Shown here: piece by piece, positions 12,590 through 23,810 of the stretch
Layout: every line of letters starts with the position of its first letter
How positions within the stretch are numbered: the first letter of the stretch is position 1
Source of the DNA: Numida meleagris
Taxonomy: Eukaryota > Chordata > Aves > Galliformes > Numididae
Length of the DNA stretch: 64,000 nt
NCBI RefSeq assembly: GCF_002078875.1
Contig: NC_034410.1
Coordinates: 36,868,108 to 36,932,107, forward strand
Reading direction: 5' to 3'
Translations under genes and position numbers: made by a program
The notes under the pieces: generated by a model
What the model was told of the DNA's origin: nothing
Database searches by the model: none
The model's input: only the letters and a program-made list of their open reading frames with translations

Positions 12590-15500
12590 TCTGTACAGCT
12601 TTCCAAGAATGAACACTTAAAAAGAATAATATTTGGTATTTCAACAGTTCTTTATTAGTGAGAAGTAATGATTGCAAATTTAAGTGTTTAGAATATGTTG
12701 AAAGCAGATTTAGTGGACAATAAAAAATACAAGTAATTTATTACTGCTTTTCTGGTGCTAATTAGCCAAGATACATTGTGATCTGATTTGTGATGAGATT
12801 ATAATTTTCCAGTATTTTAACTGTCTCATTAGCTTAATGTTTAAGTAACAACTTGCTTCGGATAATGTATTTGGTGTTTCAATGTTCTGTCATTTCAAAT
12901 ATATGAGGGAAATATTGTTTCTTTGTGTGTGTTGGAGGCTGTAATGATATATTGAAAATTGTCAGCAGCAGTTGCATGTATGTAGAAAAACCAAGACCTT
13001 TCTCATGAAAGTGTGTGTATAGGCTCCCCTCTAAATTCTCACAGATATATAGTTATAAAAATAGGTGGATTTTAGTCTTCTGCTGCCCAACAAGCTGCTT
13101 GGTACTCTGTTGTCCATGAAGAATCTAGCTGCATCAGTTTAGAGATTGCTTCTGCAAATCTTTTTTCATGTGAACAGTTAATACTTCCTTTTTTGCAGGA
13201 TCAGAGACCAAAGTGGGGGGAGGTGGGAAAGAGATTGAAAGACTTACAGTATCAAATTAAAGCTTTCTAAATTGGAAGTGGGGGGGAGGAATGGTTTGCT
13301 GTAAGTTTGGCGTAGTCACACTTGAGTTTTGTGTGGGAAATCCAGGACTGCTTGGGCATCTTGGATTCTGACCTAGCAAACTGGCAGTGTATGAAAACAC
13401 ATCTATAACAGCCTTTGTTTTAGTATCTGCCTGTGAAATAGATATTTTAGATTTGTACTAATTTTAGTATGGCTCATCTTATATTTTAATTCTATGAATA
13501 GATGCATCAGTTTGTGCAAAAATGCATAATTTTATTTATAGTGAAATAAGAATGAATTTGTTGCAGCTGTGTAAATTCGAAACCACTTAGCTCAGTCTTC
13601 TATTTTTCAGACGTACAGAACTTGAGATTGAAAAGGGCTGGATGCACCTATGATACAAATAGGGAAATTGCCTGGAGCAAGTGGTCTGTACTGTAGTTCC
13701 CTCAGTCTCTGCATCAAACCTGCCCTTGTTTGGAGGACAGCTCATGATACTTAATTCTGAAGCTGAGCATTATTTGTGAACAGATAGCCTTTATCATCCT
13801 GCATGCAACTGTGTTTTCTTAATAGAATTCTTTACTTCAAAATATTAAATGATTGCTGTTGATTACTTATAAATTGAACAAATGAGACTGATGCTATTAT
13901 CAAAGAGAAATTACACTATTATTACAGCAGTACTGAGTTATTGTCAGTTTTTCTTTCCACAAAGCAATCCACTTCTACTGTTAATGATAAATAGCCTGGG
14001 AATTTCCGTTTTGATTAGCTGCTGCTGAAATAGTACTATTTCTCTCTCCCTCTCTTCTGTCTTACACATGCAACAGTCACATGACAGTGAATTTGATCTA
14101 CAGAAAGCCAAACTTGAGGTTGGAGTTACTCTCTAGACCTTAAAATAAGCAAACCAAACAAGGTGGTAACAAGGTTGTAATCCTTCGGAAACATATACGC
14201 TGTTTTAACTATACTCACTCTACTTATCCTACTTCTTTCAGCAAATAGTTTTCAAAAGCAAGATCTGATACAGACTTGTAGTGCAAAGAGTAATTCACGC
14301 CTCTCTCAATCCTCACACCATTTGCATGAAAATGCGCATAAAGCCCTTCTGTGGAATTATTCTAGCTTTTTATAACCACGTTAGTACTGCTTTTAGTAAA
14401 GTATGAAAGCCAGAAGGACTTAGTGAAATCAAATTCTAAACCTGTTTTGCTAGATATATTGTATTTTGGATAGCAGAAAATATTAAAGGGAAGATCGTGT
14501 AAAAGAGAAGATAATATTGTGCTGAATTTCAGCTTTTAATGTTTCCTATTTTGTTCTCTAATCCTTCAAAATAAAAATCAACTATTTTTAATATATGTTA
14601 AATTTAAAGCTGTTATTATTTTTGTTAGTACATAATTTTAAATATTGTTTCCAGAATTGTGTATTCTTTGTTAAATAATTTTATTAGGATTTGGTATATG
14701 AAAGAAACAGATTCTCATAAAGGAAATAAATGCCAACCAGAGCAGGAGGGGAAGGGAGAGAAGCACTGAGAATTTGTTTTTAACTGAAATCTTTCTTTCC
14801 CATTAATCTGAAAACACCACTTCAGACATGTTTGGCAAAAACTTTTTAGTCTAGTGTTAGTAATGATCTTTTTGAATTTTTGAGTCTTAAAAAATGTTTA
14901 GTCATGATGCTTTTTGTTCAGCAAGACATACAATTTAGTTTAGTTCTAATGCACTGAAGACATTTTGGAGCATAAGTGTAATAAGCAGCAGATGCTTTCA
15001 GTATTGATAGGTGACTGAAAGCAGTACTTCGACCCGCTTTTTAAATTAAATAAACTGAAATGGTGGCTTAGAGACATTTAGCCTGTCAAAGTCTAGCAAA
15101 ATACAGCTTTACATCCAGTACATCCTCTTTTCCATGATAAGAATCTGAATGAAGACAGTCTGCTCAGTCACATTCCTTATATTCATATCCTTGTATGTAT
15201 TTTCTTTACCTTCTGTTGAATAGAGCTAGGCCTAATTATTTTTCCTATGTTCTAAATAATAGATTTTTTATACATGGTTGTCTTGGAGGCAGCCTTAAGT
15301 TCCTTCAAGGAGTTATTATTCTACAAAGTCCTTCAGGAAGCAGTATGTGTATCTAGTCTTCTGTGTCCTAGATGCAACTAAGGCATAACTTGAGTTTGCA
15401 CATGTCAGAATATGGGTAATTCAAATACAAAACAGATACAGCACTTGCTTTGAGTTGCTTCCTATGTGAATCTTGATTCAGAAATCATATTCATAAAGGC

Positions 15501-16137
15501 AAGGAAATAACATTCAGGAATTAGTGTTAACAAGGTTGCTGAAGAAAACACGTTATGTTCACTCAGTATGAGTAACTGTATGTACCTCTGAGTTTTGGAC
15601 ATTTGAACCCAAAAACTTAAGTTGATCAACTTTAGCAAACTTCTAAGGGTAATATTATTTTGTTGCAGTTTCAGAATAGGCGCACTGCTTCACCTTCACA
15701 GTATATCCCCAACTTTCCAGGGATTTTAGAACAGTTTGGACATGAGCTTGGACAGAGGCTGAATGTTATGTTTCATCTGAATGGATATCAGAATAAGACA
15801 ATGCCTTTTGGCAAAGGGGAGATCAGAACACAGAGAGGAAGATATCTTCATGGTATATGTGTTCTGCACCACAAGAATTTACAAAAGCAGAGGATGGAGT
15901 TGGTATGTGGTGGCTAGAGGTTAGGAAAAATGTAGGTTGAGGGTAGTCTTTGAAGTGAAACCAGGGCACACATCAAAGCAGCACTGCCTTCTCTTCTGCA
16001 GCTGCCGGGGGTGTGTTCTGCATGTTCATGGGCTGAGAGGCCAATCAGCCTGTAACCAAAACTCTTGAAGCATGACCTTTGAGGTGTTTCTGCTTCAATA
16101 TGAAGACTGGTTTTTAAATAAGTTGTTGTTCTCCCTA

Positions 16138-16174
16138 TTTCCTCTTTCTTCTTTCCTTTCTTTCCTCCCTCTTC
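16138..16174 (+). repeat. Polypyrimidine tract, 37 nt
   Basis: An unbroken C/T tract of 37 bases is followed directly by AG (16175-16176). This has the form of a strong 3' splice site, but also of a simple CT-rich repeat. The frame starting at 16179 stays open for 30 codons to a TGA, which is not statistically meaningful. Recorded as low-complexity sequence; see the related finding. Confidence 0.7.
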
Positions 16175-17599
16175 AGATTATTTCCTGCACTGTTTTGGTC
16201 AGTACAGCATTAGAAATTATTTTGATAATGATGACCAAATGATCAAGAAAAGGAGAAAAATAGCTGGCTGAAATCCTAGAAAATTCCAATCTTTCTTCAA
16301 TTTTGGAATAATCAAACTAGTTCAGAATTAGAATCCAACATTACAAAATCTTTAGTCAAGTGAGCTCTTATTTGCATCTTTTTCTCCTTTTAATTTGGCT
16401 GAAATTTGGTATCTTTCTGTTATCTGTAAGTACTCTATTCAACGTAACTGAAAATTGTTTGACAAGCCTGTCTGTGACATCAGTCCTAGTTTAAGTGGAA
16501 TTGTTGCTGCGGGTCTGTTGATACAGAAGTAAAGGAGAGAGGTGTAACATATACCAATCAACATTAGTTTAACTGTATTTCTGTCTTTACTGGATTGCAG
16601 CTTTGGTGGATGAAAGATGTTGTTGATATAAGATACACAGCTTTCTATAAGGCTTGACACAGTGTTGCCTATCATTCTGATTTCAGAACAATGATACAAG
16701 ATCAATCTGGCATTCTATGTGGATTAGAAATTGGCAAACAAATGGATGTTTTAACCCATGCTATCAAACCATTTCTATTGGTATCTTGTTGGAATAGCTT
16801 CTTCACTGCACATTCCATAACATTTTAATCAGTGAGCTGGTAGAAATAAAATTGTTACTTGCACTGCTTGATGCATACAAGTAATTGGAGGATTGATAAA
16901 CAGTGAACAACGTGGGTTATTCTTACAGGGGAAAAAAACAGTTATCAGCTAATTGATAAACTGGATGTGACCAAGCAAGGCATTAACATGCAGTGCATCG
17001 TTCTTCAGTGAACAGGCATACTTCACGGAACTTCTGAATGTCCTATTTTGAAGTTCAACTCCCAGCAGAATCATTCAGAAAGATTAACATTCCCATTCTG
17101 AGCTATTATGGTCTGTTTGTATCTTCGGTGCATAGGTGGCCTTATTTGTAGGTCTGAGTAGTTGTTGGGGGTGGGTTAAGTTGATGGGATAGAGGAGTCA
17201 GTTGAAGAATTGTTAAATCTCAAAAGTAGGTCAGGAATGCATTCTATGTGAAAGATGATTTCTGCAGTTGAACACTCTAATATACTCCTTTGGTTGTCTG
17301 CTGTTTATCTTCAGTAAAAGAAGAAATCAGGCTTGTGTGATGTAAGTGCTAATATGTGATTTAGAACACAGAGGTTCATGTCCTCATTCTTTCATTGCTT
17401 GGCTTGTTGCTTAGTCTCTCTTTGTTAATTGTCTATGTATAAAATGGGAATAATTAGTTTTCCTATCTTGCAGGGTGGCTTTAAGGATAAATCTACTGAC
17501 ATTTTTAAATTGAACGATGCTAGAGTAGTGGAAGCTATATAAATACATCATCTACCAATGATATTTTCTATGAAAAGCATTTGCAAGTAATTTTCTTTT

Positions 17600-17618
17600 C
17601 TAGGCTTTTAAAGCCTAG
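17600..17618. repeat. Near-perfect palindrome, 9-bp arms
   Basis: CTAGGCTTT and its exact reverse complement AAAGCCTAG are separated by a single T. Short palindromes of this kind can be chance; no binding site is named for it. Confidence 0.65.
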
Positions 17619-20600
17619 GTAATAGTTAGATACGCATAGACTTTTATTTTTTATTTTTTTATTATTTGACATCTTAAAGAGGAGATAGCAAGCAAAGAAA
17701 TGCACTCAATATAGTTAGATTTCTATTAAAATTATTGAATATAGTGTAAGGCAAAATATAGAGAATAAATTTTAGAATCTTGAAGGTATGGGGGCCAGAA
17801 AATCAAATGCAGCAAGAAGAAATTAAAATGACCAGGGAAGCTTTTTGTCCAGTATTTCCTCAGTTTTCTCTTCTTGTGCATCTGTTTTTGTTGTGATCTT
17901 ATAAAGAGGACACATCTGAAGAGGAGTGCTGTGTTATGTAACTGAATCATACAAGTGGCTTGAACAAGTAAGAGCCCAATTAGTACAAGCAAATCCTCAC
18001 TGTAAAAGGCTATGTTCTGTATTTAAACCACATGTATGTAATTACCATATCTGAGCCAGCACAAACTTTGTCAAGAGAGCAGTGATGCAGTTGCTTGCTA
18101 CATGCATTAACAAAGCTAAACACACTAAACAGTAAGATTAGAACATACTTGTTACCTGGCCCAAATGTATCTTGTGTTGCTAGGGCACAAAATCTATAAA
18201 TATCCTGTTTTATTGTGAAACTTAAGTTATTGTAGCATTTTCATTAAAGGCTTTTCAGCTCAACAATTTAACCCTTCTGTAGCACAGTGAGTGCTTTGCT
18301 AAATATTTTATCAGGGCTCCTGTCAGATAAACCGCCAACCGTCTAATATTTGCTGAACTAATGTGTTTTAAATATATGCCTCAAGAAGGAATGTATGCTG
18401 GTTGATGTAAAATATTCTCATTACTAGTAGGGTGGTAAATGCTGTAGACTTGTGCTTCTGAGCACATGAGGCTCGACTCACTGAGGCCTGAAGCTACTCC
18501 AGGAAAGACATAAGCAAACCCAGTGCTCTTTTCCCTCAAGATTCATCAAAGGATGAGTCATCTGTTAAAAACAGAGTAATCATCAGGCTGCTCTGCTTTT
18601 CTGCTGACTATTACTATTAGAACAAAGCCTGCAAGAAAAAAAAAAAACCTTTAAAAATGTGCCTTTGATCTCAGTCATGGGACTCAAGGTTACTTTAAAG
18701 TTCTGCCATTGTGACTGTTTCAATCATAAGGTGGAAAATGTCGTGCCATTACCAGGCATAGCTCCAATGCCAAAACCTCTTGGTTTAGATGCAGTTAATG
18801 CTCTTAAAAACGTCCCTTTCTGATGAAGTAATGTGTTCCATTCAAGGCACTGGTGTGAGTTCCAGGGCAAGGCAGGCCTTTTCTTTTTCTTCTGAAAGCT
18901 ATTGTCTGTCAAATGTGCATACTTAATTTCAGATGGCAACTCAAATGAAGTGATCAGTGATGAAATTACTACGTTTTACCTACAAGTGGATGGAGCAGAA
19001 GACAGCACCCAAGAGAAAGCATGTGAGAAATGGGGATGAAGGCTCTTAGGCATCAGAGCTTAGGTGCGGAATAAACACCCTGGAGTAATTACATGAAATC
19101 ATAGCCTAAGCAGTCTTAGGAAAATTCTGTAATGCCATTCTCTTTGGAAAAAGCCTCCTCTCACAGAAAAGGCAGTGTTCAGGGATTCCTTGGGCCCTTG
19201 TCCTCAAGAAATCCATTTGCACAGCAGACAGATGATGGATGTCAGAAGAGCAACCTTGGCACAGCATTTCTGTTCCTAAAAGAGAGAAAGGCTAGATGGT
19301 GTTTGGTGAAGTCCTCTGAGGATTTTTAACGTGAGGTACTTCTTGAAGCAAGGTACTAAAACTAAGTTATCTCAGCAAGTCTTTTCTTTTAAAAAAGCCA
19401 TTATTGTGAATGAAGGTATTTCACACAGCTCTCACAGTTTAGGGCTTAGAATGTCTTTTATGATTACAGGTAATTTTTCAAATTCTATAAACAGGCTGAA
19501 AACCAGGATTAGTATTTCTTCTGTGTATACATTTAGGAGGGCTTCAGCATTGTGTTTAGTCCATTTTCATTTAAATTTGAAGCACAGTTTTCCAAAAATT
19601 GCCATAGGTGAACTTAACGAAGTGAATGTGCTTCTGAAAATTGTGTTTATTTAAGGTGCCATATACCAACTGTTGTCTGATGCTTTGTCACTGGTATCTC
19701 TATCTGGTATTGTAGATGTTGAGATAATCCTCAGGTACACAAAGATAGATCTTGCATAAAATTATAATATCTCAGAACATTTTCCAGTCTGATTCCTGAA
19801 TGACAGCCATGAGCTATCTCTTTGTTTTTGTAATTTCTCCCTTCCTCAACAAGCCTAACTCTTTTTTGCTCACATCTTCTAATCTCAGGTACAAGGAGCA
19901 AGATCTAAAATGATCGTATCGATTCTTTGCTCCCCTTTTCTAGATAGGGTGGTAGAACCATCGCCATAGAAGAGTATGTTCATGTACTGTTTCCCTAAGT
20001 CTGTATACTCCCTTTAATGAAGCAAACTAATTCTTTCTTCCTTCCTTCTTAAAATTTATTTTTGTTATGTCTTACACAGTTGATTGTGCTGCACTCTTAA
20101 TAGTTTCTTTGCTATGGGAATGTAGAAGTTGAAATGTCATTCACAGTCAAAATTGCCTGCTTTGGGGGAAGATAAAAGATCTTTCTAAGCAGCCAATCTA
20201 AGATAACTTTCGTTTAATGATATCACATTCAAATTTCTAACTGAAATTACTGGTTACATTAGCAATTAACAAAGACCCAATTGTGATTTTTCTCCTTTTA
20301 CCAATGGTGAAGTTTAACTTTAAAACTGGTACTAATAATGTAACCTAACTATATAGTGTCATGAAAATTCTCATACCAGTAAGCCAGTATTGTATTGGTC
20401 AGGAACGTGGATATCTCCCCAGACAGTAACTTTCACTGAAGCTTAATTATGAACTGAAAATTAAATTAATGTCAGAAATACTTTCTTATTATTTGAACTT
20501 CCCCGTTGTCATCTTGGCAGCAGGTTTTATTTCAACCCTTTAAACACTCTGCATGGATGGATGCCAACTGTGCAAGCTCCAAAGCAGCTCTCATTATAAC

Positions 20601-21085
20601 CTAACCTAGTGATAAGATGAAATAGCCGATCAAGTTGTATGATTTTCCAGATTAGTCAGTGGATGATTTTCAAGGCAGGAAGGAGGGTAAAAAGTCCATG
20701 AAAGCTCTGTAAAGTTTCTCTATTTTGATACTTAGAGCACTCCAGATTCACCAGTGCTCTTTAACTTGGGCTGCATTACTCTGTGAGATGCCTGGAGGTA
20801 AGGCCAGGGCTCTAATTTAAAGCCCTCTCCTGAGAAAACATTCTTGTTTCTGCTGGCTGTATTTCCAGCTTGCATTTTGCTGCACAAACAAGATGTTTTC
20901 AAAATATAAGTATTAGTTTGACTTAAGAAGCATTTCACTAAAAATGGTGCAAATCTCAAATCAGCTTTTACCAAATGATTTTTTTTCTTTTATTCTCTTC
21001 CTGGTAATAATAAGAAAAAGACAAAACATTATTCCTTTGGTATCACTTGGGATGAGACAAAATTTCCCAATATGTATGTACTTGC

Positions 21086-21101
21086 GGGAGGGAGGGGGGG
21101 G
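21086..21101 (+). other. Potential G-quadruplex tract (plus strand)
   Basis: GGG-A-GGG-A-G8 within 16 bases satisfies the four-tract G-quadruplex pattern with very short loops. The surroundings are AT-rich and hold no recognisable promoter or gene. Confidence 0.5.
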
Positions 21102-23247
21102 AGCAAAAGGTGGGTTACAATAAAAATACAGTTATATCTCTATTAAAATGGAATATAGGACAAATTGCGTTTAGTGGAACATTAGTTATGTCTGCCTGTC
21201 TCAAGGCAGTTTGGTTGTCATTTTCTAGCTGGGTTCTAGATTTCTACTTTATTGTTTAGCTGAAATTTGGAAAATGCAGTGTATTCCCTGGGATGGAAAA
21301 AAAAAACACACACAAAACCAACTTTTTTTCATTTTGTGTCTACATTATTAAGGGTTGCAAACCTTCTGATGCCGAACTCTAGTCTAATCATTTTCCCGAG
21401 GTTAAGAGCTTAATGTTATTCAATACTTACTTTATGTTTTCAGAAATAAACGCAGGCATATAGTTTGCTTATGCTTATTATAGTTTTTATAGCTGAACAG
21501 ATTTGTCTCATTATAGCAAACCAAAATCAATATTCAAGCTATTCGTAATGTCAGGAAAGAGTAAAGACTTGTGAAATTGTTCAGGCAAAACTATAATGTT
21601 TAACAGCATAGCTGTTAGAGTTGTACCGGGAAATATGGAGAGGTGGATAGCATTCTGCGCATGAAAATTATGTTGCCCCTAATAAATAGATAAATGAAAA
21701 TTGTATGATTTTTATTTTTTTATTTTTAAATGTTCTTCCTAGATTAAAAATAAGTCAGCAATTTTAAATTTTACTCGTGATATAATGTATTTGTCTTTAC
21801 TAGAACTTCAGTCACTGGTATTTTGAAGACATTTATTTCTTGTTGTAAAGTGTCGAATAGATACTACTTACTGTGGAGCAGAATACTTCTGCACTGTGAT
21901 CACACATTTCCTAAAGTAAACTGGTATTTTCTTAATAATCAAGATAAAGAGGAACAGTGTTTTTCACTGAAACATTCCGTTTTGTATTAGAGTGCCAGAG
22001 ATTTGTATTTTTATCTGTAACTGTTCTATCAATACAGATTCAATTTTTGATTTAAAAACAGGACATCATGAGCCAATTTATATGGGCAATATCTTCTCAG
22101 CTGTTATGCCTTGCCACTCAAATATCTGAATGAGAGATACAACATATCAAGATACTCCTTTATCCATTAGCTAACGAAGTGATTTATCTGCTGTTTCATT
22201 GTAATTTATAGGCTTATATTTGTCAGCTGTTTCACAGTAATTCATATCTTCAAAACATCTGAATCTTAAGGAATGTCTCCTACATGCTGCATTTCCATTG
22301 AAAGAAATCAAGATGAATTTATAATAGGCTGGGCTCAGTGAGCGTAAGGAAAGGAGGCATTAAACCATATGTAACATCTGCATTATGTTCTTTGGTTTTG
22401 TTTTTAATCATGGTTTGCAGCGTATTTAAACCTGCACATAAAGAGTTGTAATTGCTTCTTGAAATTGTTTCTTACTTTTAGCCTTCAATATCAAACAAGA
22501 CAGATACATTATTTGTTACAGCAAAAATGCAGTGTTTTATATTACATCACTGCTGGAAAATACATCTACTTCCATGCAAGGAGGCCTTTTTATAAAAGAG
22601 ACTTAGCGGAGTTCACACCAGATGAATGTAAAAGATTTTTCCCAAACGGGGAGTGTGGTGGGGATTGAAATTTATCCCCTTCTAAGTGCTTATGCAGCTA
22701 CTACGTTACATGATAGTTTCTCTTTGAATTCAGTAAAGGAACAACATCAGAGACAGAAGCTACCTGAAATAAAGCCATTATAAAAACTAAAAATCTATGA
22801 AGTACTCTAAGACTTTTTTTGTAGCTACAAATGCTGTTACTTTAAAATTCTGAGACTTAAAACTCTTCAAAAGTTCTTGCTCAGTGCCCCACAGAAAAGA
22901 TGAAAATTGCCCATTTGTGACAATTCCAAATGCACCAGAGATGCATGTTTATTAGGCTCCTAAGCTGCATTTGGAACTCAGTATACTTCAGGAGGTTATT
23001 AAGTATGTATTTAGCAATCCAATTCTGGAGTTATGGACTGCAATAGCAAGGACCTTATACCAAACAGATTGCTTTGAGCTTTCTGCATGAGAGCTCCAGC
23101 CAAAGCCCACATTGTGGCTCCTAATGCATCTGAGGCTGGGGTAAGCACAGATCCCTTCCAGCAGCACAGCCTTGTGCAGTAAGGACAAGTTTTTAGAGAG
23201 AAATCTTGAAAGCTTGGAAAGTGCTCTCCGTTGGTGGTGGTGGTTTG

Positions 23248-23278
23248 TTTTTTTTTTTGTGGGTTTTTTTTTTTTTTT
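23248..23278. repeat. Two poly(T) runs (T11 and T15)
   Basis: T11 and T15 runs are separated by GTGGG and preceded by a small TGG triplet repeat. They create Lys-rich or Phe-rich artificial open frames on both strands, which I do not regard as genes. Confidence 0.85.
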
Positions 23279-23550
23279 GAACATCTGTATTTGTGCAAAA
23301 AGAAAAAAACAACCAAACAACAAAATGAAACATTCACACTCCAGGCTGGCTGTTTTAAGTGCACATCTCGCTAATTTACAGAGCGGTACATGTGGGGTGA
23401 ACACATCTTGTGTTTGAGCCTGAGATAGATAGTTCCATTATTCTGTCTTCACCTTGTCTCCTCTCCCTTACAATTTCCTCAGTTTCACGGGGACTTTACC
23501 AAATTGTTTGTCTTTCTAAGATACAGTCAAATACTAAATCACGTTATTGT

Positions 23551-23810
23551 AGAATCAAAGAATTTCAGAATATCCTGAGTGGCAGGGGACCCCCAACGAT
23601 CAGAGCGTTCAACTCCTGGCTCTGCATAGACCATCCAAAAATCAGACCACATGTCTGAGAGCATTGTCCAAATGCTGCTTGAACTCCAGCAAGCTCAGTG
23701 CTGTGACCACTGCCCAACCAGCCTCTGGTGAAGAACCTTTTCCTGACATCCAGCCTGACCCTCCCCTGTCACAGCTCCATGCCATTCCCTCAGGTTCTAT
23801 CACTGGTCAC
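23551..23810 (-). mobile_element. CR1 LINE, 3' end, minus strand, diverged
   Basis: The plus strand starts with AGAATCAAAGAATTTCAGAA, a decayed reverse complement of the CR1 tail. It continues through the AACTCCAGCAAGCTCAGTG region and the CATCCAGCCTGACCCTCCC region, which are characteristic antisense CR1 3' sequences of a subfamily different from the copy at 11771. About 260 bases cover the 3' UTR and the end of ORF2. More substitutions than in the 11771 copy suggest greater age. Confidence 0.88.

Larger units (their letters stand above)
11947..23550. other. Unassigned noncoding DNA
   Basis: About 11.6 kb with no supported gene. Frames are short. A 37-nt polypyrimidine tract plus AG at 16138-16176 is the best splice-acceptor-like site, and a G4-type tract lies at 21086-21101. 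Small features (A15 at 12575, palindrome at 17600, T runs at 23248) are listed separately. I recognise no exon and no repeat family in the rest. Confidence 0.65.

Noticed and set aside
15660..15917. 85-codon frame preceded by TTGTTGCAG, looking like an exon
   Set aside because: The upstream pyrimidine tract is weak, the predicted peptide is not recognised, and no matching partner exons were seen.
22459..22668. 69-codon frame ending in FTPDECKRFFPNGECGGD, with an acceptor-like site upstream
   Set aside because: The peptide looks more protein-like than its neighbours, but I recognise no family and the length is within chance.
22988..23404. 138-codon minus-strand open frame
   Set aside because: It crosses two poly(T) runs that become Lys blocks, overlaps a second open frame on the same strand and one on the other, and resembles no protein I know.
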